A DNA stretch of 12,656 nt from an uncultured Verrucomicrobiales bacterium (GTDB lineage Bacteria; Verrucomicrobiota; Verrucomicrobiia; Verrucomicrobiales; Akkermansiaceae): assembly GCA_937969125.1 (NCBI GenBank), contig CALBVA010000035.1, forward strand, positions 1 through 12,656, in the 5' to 3' direction. Positions 1 through 5,943 of the stretch are shown here, in pieces (position 1 is the stretch's first letter; each line of letters starts with the position of its first letter). The position numbers and the translations under genes are program-made. Under the pieces are notes generated by a model. It did no database searches. It saw only the letters and a program-made list of their open reading frames with translations, and was not told the DNA's origin.

Positions 1-800
1 GGTGGGCAGGGAGCCTTTCCAACGAAGACGAAACCGCCGAAGACAAACCCCGGACAGAGCGGCAGGAAACCAAACCGCAGCTCAAAAAGAAAACCACTCC
101 ACCTACCAGCAAGAATAAGACGGTCACCGCCCTCGCAAAGATCACGAAGACCGAACCAGCTCCGAAGAAAGAAGACGAGGGTAGACCGCCCAAGCCATCT
201 GGTGGCGGACTCTTCGATCTCGAGCCGACCCCGCGGTCTGTGAAAGACTTGCTTAACCACTGGGTCATTCTCACGGCTACGGTGGCGACTTCCGAGGAAG
301 GTCGCTCATTGACTTTCGAGGGCCTTCCCGATCTTAAGGCTCAATTGGAAAAAGGAACGACCGAAGCAATAAAGGGCAACAAGGTCGAAGTCATTGGCTA
401 CCTCAAGTCCGAAACTCTCCTCGAAGTAGAATCGGCAGAGGACATCGAAATCGAGGGCGATGACACGCCGATGCTCAAGGACGTCTACACTCTGGAAGAC
501 GAAGCGAGGTTGCGAAATATGAGTCAGGCCTCGGTAACGGTGAGGGCGACAGTCACCGAATTCACAAAGAGCCAGAGTGGCAAAACCCTTTATCTGGTTT
601 TCAAAAAGGAGAAACCAGAATTCCGAGCCGGGGTGGTCCTGAGTCAGGCTGACAATGGACTCGATGAGGAGTATCTTCGAACCTTCGTCGGAAAGGAAGT
701 ATTGGTCACCGGTCAGATCTCGGGTTTCGAACTTAAGAGCAGAAGTAACAGACTGGTCGTCGTTTTCAGGAAGAAGGATGCGATCAAACTCACGGAGTAA
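1..800 (+). CDS. Partial protein with two OB-fold-like repeats (5' end outside window)
   Basis: The reading frame is open from the left edge (first full codon at position 3) to the TAA at 798-800, so 265 residues are visible and the true start is upstream. A GTG at 240 is in frame but has no good ribosome binding site and is probably internal. Visible residues 1-79 are a low-complexity Lys/Pro/Thr/Glu-rich linker with no predicted fold. Two similar beta-rich segments follow, at about residues 85-151 and 176-265. Each begins with a strand of the form V-x-hydrophobic-x-ATV, then a polar turn with Gly, then a strand, and later a strand around GxxVxVxG (GNKVEVIG and GKEVLVTG). This pattern resembles tandem OB folds, which often bind nucleic acid or oligosaccharide. 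Function is unknown; nucleic-acid binding is only a guess. The gene is convergent with the GH31 gene, 6 bp away. Confidence 0.8.
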   Translation, partial: WAGSLSNEDETAEDKPRTERQETKPQLKKKTTPPTSKNKTVTALAKITKTEPAPKKEDEGRPPKPSGGGLFDLEPTPRSVKDLLNHWVILTATVATSEEGRSLTFEGLPDLKAQLEKGTTEAIKGNKVEVIGYLKSETLLEVESAEDIEIEGDDTPMLKDVYTLEDEARLRNMSQASVTVRATVTEFTKSQSGKTLYLVFKKEKPEFRAGVVLSQADNGLDEEYLRTFVGKEVLVTGQISGFELKSRSNRLVVVFRKKDAIKLTE

Positions 801-806
801 TCCCGT

Positions 807-3200
807 TTAGGTGAAGACGGCTTCGCCAAAGCCCTCCGGCACATCGATCAGCTGACCCGGTTTGATCTTCTCCGGCTTCCCTCCGTCGATAGAAATCTCC
901 CGCGCCTCAAAACCGATGCAGCGGAGACGGTAGCTCTTGTAGTCCGGAGTGAAATCCCCTTCACGGTTCTGGGTTAGCTTGCCATCTTTCAGCTTGAAGG
1001 TTTTCAAGACCGCCCCTTCAAAACCATCTCCTTCATCCTCGTAGAGTTCCCCTGTTCCGTTCGCTCCGTAAAGATGCAGCTCCATATGTGTGAGCGGAGT
1101 ACTGCTATTCATGCGGACGGGTGAAATTGGGAGAATACTCCCCGCCTTCACAAAGAGAGGTGTAATCTCCAGAGGCACTTCCATCCAACGCTCCTCACCA
1201 CCTTCAATCAGGGCATCGGTCCAGAAATTATACCAGTCACCACGAGGCAAATAATACCAACGCCCCTCGACCCCGGCCTTCGAGACTGGACAAGTGAGGA
1301 GATTCGCCCCGAGGGCGAATTCCTCTGCGCGGTTATGCGTCTCGGAATCCTGATCATCGAGATAAATCAGGGAGCGCAGCATCGGAGCACCGGTCCGGAT
1401 GTGCTCCGCGAAGACGGTGTAGATGTATGGGAGAAGACGGTAACGCAGCTCGATAAATTTCTTAGCCACCGCCGTGTAGGGATCGCCAAAAGACCAAGGC
1501 TCCTGCTCATTTTCATCACCCGAGCTATGCACCCGGCAGAAGGGATGGAAGACGCCCATTTGCAGCCAGCGGACAAAGAGCTCCCCATCCGATCTTCCGG
1601 AGAATCCACCAATATCCGTGCCCACAAAGGAAAATCCGGAGAGCGCGAGTCGCTGGCACTGAATGTTACCAATCTTGAGATGCTCCCAGGTCGATTGAAT
1701 ATCGCCGGTCCACGCCGAGCTATAGCGCTGGTTTCCAGCATAGGCGGAACGGGTGATGACGAAGGGCCGCTTATCCGGGAAAGAACGCTTCAGCCCTTCC
1801 TGAGTAGCGCGTGACATCTGCATGCCATAGACATTGTGCGCCTTGCGATGAGAGCAAGGATGACCGTCATAGTCATGGCGGACGTCGCGCGGGAAGGTCT
1901 TGGCCTCATTAAAGACCGCTGGCTCATTCATGTCCGTCCAGATGCCTGCGAGACCGCTCTCGTGCATGAACTTCGGGAAGAGATCCGCCCACCAATCGCG
2001 GGCCTCCGGATCGGTAAAATCCGGAAAATGACAGGGACCGGGCCAAACGTTTCCGGTCATGAGCGGGCCGTCCATGCGCTTGCAAAAAGCACCCTTCTCC
2101 TTTCCGGATTGATAGACGAAGTATTCCGGATCCACTTTGATGCCGGGGTCAATGATGGCCACGGTTTTGATACCTCGCTTGGCGAGGTTCGCGGTCATGC
2201 GAGCAGGATCCGGATAGACATCCTCCGCTTCGTTCCAGGTGAAGCAACGGAAGCCATCCATATAATCGATGTCCACGTAGATGGCCTCGCAAGGAATCTC
2301 ATGATCCTTAAAGCCATCCGCGATCGCCATCACCTCGCCCTCGCTCTTGTAAGACCACTTGCACTGATGAAAGCCCAGCGCCCAGAGTGGAGGCATCTCC
2401 GGCACGCCAGTGAGCCGGGAATATTTCTCCACCACATTTTCAACCTTCGGACCCTGCATAAAGTAGAAATCCATCTCACCGCCCTGCGCCCAAAAGCTGC
2501 TCACGCTAGGACGCTCACGCCCGAAGTCGAAGCTGGAGCGGAAGGAATTATCAAAAAACACTCCGTAGGCGCGGGTGTGGTGCACACCGATGAAAAAGGG
2601 AATATTCTTATAAAGCGGATCAGTCTGCGCGTCGTAGCCATAGACATCACTGCCCCAGAGCATGCGGCTTTGGCCGCGGAGGTTCTTGTGCCCGGGAATG
2701 TCACCCAATCCGTAAAAGTGCTCACGGGATTGGATGACGCGGCTGGTCATTACTACGTAGCCGCCGAAGGCGTGGTTCTCATACCAATGAAATCCCTTTT
2801 CGTCCTCACTGAGGAGATTGCCCTCATGATCCTCGATGCGCAGACGCAGGCGCTCACGACTGACCTGAATCTTGAGTGCAGGAGTCCCGATGAAATACCC
2901 CTCCTCCCGCTCCTCCAGGGTCAGGGTGCACTGGCTTCGCTCGCGATCCGGATCCGGTCCGTAGGAGAAATTCTCGCTGATGACACCATCCGGATTAAAG
3001 CGGAAGCGCACCATCCCCTCCTCCAACCCATCGATGGCGAGACAGCAACCATTGTCGCAATATAAGACGACCCGGGAGTCCTCATGCTCCACCCGCACCA
3101 CCTCGCCGGCAGAGAGCTCACCGGTGTCGGCAGGCATCCCGGTTTCGATGTAGTTGTCTTTCTCAAAAATCGCGTCGTCCATGTCCATCCCTGTTAGCAT
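807..3200 (-). CDS. GH31 family alpha-glucosidase
   Basis: Predicted retaining alpha-glucosidase that releases glucose (possibly another alpha-linked sugar) from the non-reducing end of alpha-glucans or maltooligosaccharides. The ATG at 3200 is chosen because GGGAGG lies 8 nt upstream; it gives 797 residues. The frame continues to a GTG near 3284, but that would run into the divergent promoter. Residues about 1-250 form the N-terminal beta-sandwich, including the YGLGD motif typical of GH31. The (beta/alpha)8 barrel follows, with the substrate-loop motif DIDYMDGF, the nucleophile Asp423 in WTDMNEP and the acid/base Asp500 in WTGD. The C-terminal part is beta-sandwich. There is no signal peptide or membrane segment, so it should be cytosolic. 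Length fits the family. It is divergent from the GT4-GH57 pair, which suggests intracellular glycogen or maltodextrin turnover. Exact linkage preference (alpha-1,4, alpha-1,6, or a xylosidase variant) cannot be read from sequence alone. Confidence 0.95.
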   Translation of the reverse strand: MLTGMDMDDAIFEKDNYIETGMPADTGELSAGEVVRVEHEDSRVVLYCDNGCCLAIDGLEEGMVRFRFNPDGVISENFSYGPDPDRERSQCTLTLEEREEGYFIGTPALKIQVSRERLRLRIEDHEGNLLSEDEKGFHWYENHAFGGYVVMTSRVIQSREHFYGLGDIPGHKNLRGQSRMLWGSDVYGYDAQTDPLYKNIPFFIGVHHTRAYGVFFDNSFRSSFDFGRERPSVSSFWAQGGEMDFYFMQGPKVENVVEKYSRLTGVPEMPPLWALGFHQCKWSYKSEGEVMAIADGFKDHEIPCEAIYVDIDYMDGFRCFTWNEAEDVYPDPARMTANLAKRGIKTVAIIDPGIKVDPEYFVYQSGKEKGAFCKRMDGPLMTGNVWPGPCHFPDFTDPEARDWWADLFPKFMHESGLAGIWTDMNEPAVFNEAKTFPRDVRHDYDGHPCSHRKAHNVYGMQMSRATQEGLKRSFPDKRPFVITRSAYAGNQRYSSAWTGDIQSTWEHLKIGNIQCQRLALSGFSFVGTDIGGFSGRSDGELFVRWLQMGVFHPFCRVHSSGDENEQEPWSFGDPYTAVAKKFIELRYRLLPYIYTVFAEHIRTGAPMLRSLIYLDDQDSETHNRAEEFALGANLLTCPVSKAGVEGRWYYLPRGDWYNFWTDALIEGGEERWMEVPLEITPLFVKAGSILPISPVRMNSSTPLTHMELHLYGANGTGELYEDEGDGFEGAVLKTFKLKDGKLTQNREGDFTPDYKSYRLRCIGFEAREISIDGGKPEKIKPGQLIDVPEGFGEAVFT

Positions 3201-3295
3201 AGACCGTGCCTCCCACCACTGCGGATCTCGAATCTGTGAAAATAATTTAAGCTGGCACAGAAGCTGCAATTTCGTGATGACCACGAGCTGGAGTT
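3201..3295. promoter_or_regulatory. Divergent promoter region between GH31 and GT4 genes
   Basis: These 95 bp separate two divergent starts and must hold both promoters. The AT-rich patch at about 3238-3250 stands out from its GC-richer surroundings. On the plus strand AATAAT (3241-3246) matches the sigma-70 -10 consensus at five of six bases, but no good -35 lies 17 bp upstream. On the minus strand TTGCAG (3269-3264) sits 17 bp from ATTATT (3246-3241), only three of six matches at each box. So the region is assigned from geometry and AT content, and the individual boxes are weak. Shared sequence suggests joint regulation. No clear operator palindrome was seen. Confidence 0.5.
3209..3214 (-). 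promoter_or_regulatory. Shine-Dalgarno site of the GH31 gene
   Basis: On the minus strand this reads GGGAGG and ends 8 nt before the ATG at 3200. It decides the start: the GTG near 3284 lies farther upstream, and the next ATGs (3188 and 3182) are 20 nt or more downstream of the site, which is too far. Confidence 0.75.
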
Positions 3296-4606
3296 ATGAA
3301 AAGAAAGGTTTTGATGTTAGGTTGGGAATTCCCACCACTTATTAATGGAGGCCTTGGAATCGCCTGCCTCGGGCTGGGCCGGGCGCTCGCGAAGCACGTC
3401 GATCTCACCTTTATCCTCCCGCAGACCGACCCGGCCTTCATGGTCGATCAAGTGAACCTCATCGGCCTCAATCATCTTTCCGAACGCGAACTGGAGTGCA
3501 TGCAGAAGACCGATGAACTCCGCTCATTCGCAGAGGTGGAACTCATTGCGGCAGACCTCCAGCCCTATGTGGAGGCTGAACTGGTGGCCCGCGAAAAGAT
3601 GTCCACCGACGGCCAAACCTTCTCAAAGTATGATCGCTGGTCCGAGGACACCGGGCTCGCGATGTTTTCCAAAAAAGGAGCTCTCTATGGTGAAGATGTG
3701 AATGCCCGCGTAGTGGCCTACGCCCGCGCCTCCGCCGCCCTCGCCGAGACCAAGGATTTTGATATCATCCACGCACACGACTGGATGACTTTCCTGGCCG
3801 GAATGGAAATCAAGGCCCGCACCGGAAAGCCGCTTGTCCTCCACGTCCACTCGCTCAGTTACGACCGCGCCGGCCCGGAGGCCCGGGGATGGATCTTCGA
3901 TATCGAGAAGCTAGCCATGGAAGCAGCGGATCTCGTTATCCCGGTGAGTCACTACACCGGTACGATCTGCACCGGTCACTACGGCATCGAGGCCTCGAAA
4001 GTTTGCCCCGTCCACAACGGAGCAGATCCCGTAGAGGCCTACCGAACCGAGAAACCTTTCCCGGAGAAACTCGTCCTCTTCCTCGGCCGTGTCACCGGTC
4101 AAAAAGGCCCGCGCTTCTTCCTCGAGATCGCCAGCAAGGTTCTCAAGGAGGACCGCAATGTCCGCTTCGTCATGGCCGGAACCGGAGAACGCCTACGGGA
4201 ACTCATTGAGTATGGAGCCTTCCGCGATGTCGGAGACCGACTCCATTTCACCGGCTTTCTGAATCGGGAAAAGGTCAATGAGCTCCTTTCCATGACCGAC
4301 GTCTATTGCATGCCCTCGGTTTCGGAGCCTTTCGGCCTCTCCGCGCTCGAAGCCGTCCAGTTCGATATCCCTGCCGTCATTTCCAAGCAATCTGGTGTCG
4401 CCGAAGTCCTGACCAAGGCACGTAAAGCCGACTACTGGGATGTCGATCTCCTCGCCCAGCATATCATCGATCTCATCTCAGACGAAAAGGCCCACGCCAA
4501 AGCCGTCGCAGCCTCGAAGGAGGATCAGCAGAACTGCACCTGGGAGCGTGCCGCCGAACGGGTCACCGATCTTTACGAAGAACGGTTCCCAGTGTCAGTA
4601 TTCTAG
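3296..4606 (+). CDS. GT4 family glycogen-synthase-like glycosyltransferase
   Basis: Predicted cytosolic retaining glycosyltransferase that transfers glucose from a nucleotide sugar to an alpha-glucan; the donor (ADP- or UDP-glucose) cannot be decided here. The 436 residues form a GT-B fold. The N-terminus, MKRKVLMLGWEFPP then GGLG, is typical of GlgA-like GT4 enzymes and contributes the donor or acceptor loop. HAHDW is at 159-163. The C-terminal domain has FLGRVTGQKG and the EX7E signature, Glu344 and Glu352 within SEPFGLSALE. The ATG at 3296 keeps the complete first beta strand, but its GGAG (3290-3293) is only 2 nt away. ATG 3314 has GAAAGG 5 nt upstream and is an alternative that would remove the first six residues. 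The GH57 gene follows after 20 bp. GT4 plus GH57 pairs for glycogen metabolism are known in other bacteria, for example Bacteroides. Confidence 0.9.
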   Translation: MKRKVLMLGWEFPPLINGGLGIACLGLGRALAKHVDLTFILPQTDPAFMVDQVNLIGLNHLSERELECMQKTDELRSFAEVELIAADLQPYVEAELVAREKMSTDGQTFSKYDRWSEDTGLAMFSKKGALYGEDVNARVVAYARASAALAETKDFDIIHAHDWMTFLAGMEIKARTGKPLVLHVHSLSYDRAGPEARGWIFDIEKLAMEAADLVIPVSHYTGTICTGHYGIEASKVCPVHNGADPVEAYRTEKPFPEKLVLFLGRVTGQKGPRFFLEIASKVLKEDRNVRFVMAGTGERLRELIEYGAFRDVGDRLHFTGFLNREKVNELLSMTDVYCMPSVSEPFGLSALEAVQFDIPAVISKQSGVAEVLTKARKADYWDVDLLAQHIIDLISDEKAHAKAVAASKEDQQNCTWERAAERVTDLYEERFPVSVF

Positions 4607-4626
4607 GTCCTCACTCCCTCACCATC

Positions 4627-5799
4627 ATGCCAGATCTTTGCCTCTATTTTCAGGCCCATCAGCCAAACCGCCTGAAGCCCTATACCTTTTTTGATATCGG
4701 GAAGGATCCCTTCTACGAGGATGACGAGCTGAATCGTGATATTCTCTCCGGGGTCTCCGAGCGGTGCTACCTGCCCGCCAATGACCTCTTCACCGACCTG
4801 ATCGAACAGAACCCGGGGAAGGTCAAATTGACACTCTCCCTGAGTGGGGTTTTTCTGGAGCAACTCGAACACCACCGCCCGGATGTCCTGGCGAGCTTTC
4901 AGGATCTCGTCGCCACCGGCAGTGTGGAATTGCTCTGCGAGACCTATTATCACTCTCTCAGCTATCGGGCTTCAGGGGAGGAATTTGTCCGTCAGGTGGA
5001 GAAACAGAAAGCGATGCTCAAACGACTTTTCGACTTCGAGCCAACCATCTTCCGCCATACCGAGCTGATTTACTTCAACGAGCTGGCAGCTTTTGTGGAA
5101 GAAATGGGCTTCAAGGCACAACTTGCCGAAGGAGTAGAACGTGTCCTCAAGGGACGCTCGCCGAACCATCTCTATCGTGCACCGAATGTGACGGAGATCA
5201 AAACGGTCCTCCGCAATAATACCCTCTCCGACGATGTGGCCTTCCGCTTCGCCGATCCGAATTGGAATGGCTACCCGCTCACTCCGGAAAAGTATGCGAA
5301 GTGGGTTTCGGAATCCGGTGGCGAGGTCGCCGGGATCTTCCTGGACTACGAAACCATCGGTGAACATATCCATCGGGACCAGGGAGTATTCGATTTTTGG
5401 AAAGGGTTGCCCGCCGCACTGGACGAGGCAGACATTGCCATGACCACCCCATCGGAGGTGGTGGAGAAATTTAAGGTGAAGGACGAATACGACTGCCATG
5501 AGATCACAAGCTGGGCAGACACCTCCAAAGACCTCTCCGCCTGGAAATCTAATCCCATGCAGGAGGAGGCGAAGGCCAAGATTCTCTCGCTCGAGAAGGC
5601 GGTAAAGTCCCACGACAACCCCGAACTCCTTCACCAGTGGTCAAAAATGCAGACCTCCGATCATTTTTATTACATGTGCACCAAGGGAGGAGCTGACGGC
5701 GAGGTACACGCGCACTTCAGCCCCTATGACAGTCCGTATGACGCCTACCTGTGCTTTATGAATGCTCTCTCGGATCTCCAGGTACGGGTAGGGGCCTGA
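4627..5799 (+). CDS. GH57 family alpha-amylase-type glycoside hydrolase
   Basis: Predicted retaining enzyme acting on alpha-1,4-glucans in the cytosol; GH57 includes alpha-amylases, 4-alpha-glucanotransferases and branching enzymes. All five GH57 conserved regions can be seen in the 390 residues: HQP with His11 (region 1); GSVELLCETYYH at 98-109 (region 2); FRHTELIY with the nucleophile Glu146 (region 3); DYETIGEH at 240-247 with acid/base Asp240 (region 4); and a C-terminal region 5 with FSPYDSPYDAY. The PYDSPY region and the short length point to the alpha-amylase-like subgroup found beside GT4 glycogen synthases, not to the longer branching enzymes. There is no signal peptide. It starts 20 bp after the GT4 stop, so the two are likely co-transcribed. 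No Shine-Dalgarno sequence precedes the ATG; the spacer is pyrimidine-rich, so translation may depend on coupling. Exact activity (hydrolase or transferase) remains open. Confidence 0.92.
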   Translation: MPDLCLYFQAHQPNRLKPYTFFDIGKDPFYEDDELNRDILSGVSERCYLPANDLFTDLIEQNPGKVKLTLSLSGVFLEQLEHHRPDVLASFQDLVATGSVELLCETYYHSLSYRASGEEFVRQVEKQKAMLKRLFDFEPTIFRHTELIYFNELAAFVEEMGFKAQLAEGVERVLKGRSPNHLYRAPNVTEIKTVLRNNTLSDDVAFRFADPNWNGYPLTPEKYAKWVSESGGEVAGIFLDYETIGEHIHRDQGVFDFWKGLPAALDEADIAMTTPSEVVEKFKVKDEYDCHEITSWADTSKDLSAWKSNPMQEEAKAKILSLEKAVKSHDNPELLHQWSKMQTSDHFYYMCTKGGADGEVHAHFSPYDSPYDAYLCFMNALSDLQVRVGA

Positions 5800-5879
5800 G
5801 AAAAAATGAGGCCGCTATGTCTCGTGAGAATCAAGGGAGATTTTCGACACAGATTTCCTCTCAATCACGCCAATCCTAG

Positions 5880-5899
5880 ACGGACAGTCGCTGTCACGT
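5880..5899 (+). terminator. Possible terminator hairpin (or operator palindrome) after the GT4-GH57 operon
   Basis: ACGGACAG pairs with CTGTC-A-CGT across a TCG loop: eight base pairs with one bulged A at 5896. A pyrimidine-rich stretch with several T runs follows at 5899-5909. This fits a weak intrinsic terminator for the GH57 transcript, 80 bp after its stop codon. The core GACAG-TCG-CTGTC is also a symmetric palindrome 45 bp upstream of the GH95-like start, so it could instead be an operator or a 5' leader hairpin. The T tract is interrupted by C, which lowers confidence in termination. Confidence 0.35.
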
Positions 5900-5927
5900 T
5901 TCTCTCTTTGAAAAAAAAGAAGAATTA

Positions 5928-5934
5928 GAGAAGG
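5928..5934 (+). promoter_or_regulatory. Shine-Dalgarno site of the GH95-like gene
   Basis: GAGAAGG ends 9 nt before the ATG at 5944 and supports that start, which also places the signal peptide directly at the N-terminus. No convincing -35/-10 pair was found in the rest of the 144 bp intergenic region. Confidence 0.6.
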
Positions 5935-5943
5935 ATCTCCCAC

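Noticed and set aside
1836..3065. Long plus-strand open frame of 409 codons opposite the GH31 gene
   Set aside because: It is fully antisense to a well-supported GH31 catalytic region, has no recognisable domain, and reflects the codon bias of the real gene.
3201..3284. N-terminal extension of the GH31 protein from the GTG at 3284
   Set aside because: The added 28 residues do not resemble a signal peptide or family sequence, would fill most of the divergent promoter region, and the strong ribosome binding site at 3209-3214 points to 3200.
4972..5634. Minus-strand open frame of 220 codons opposite the GH57 gene
   Set aside because: It is antisense to catalytic regions 3 and 4 of GH57, with no ribosome binding site or recognisable product.
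5793..5813. Short inverted repeat GGCCT / AGGCC around the GH57 stop codon
   Set aside because: Only five pairs with an 11 nt loop and no following T run; too weak to call a terminator.
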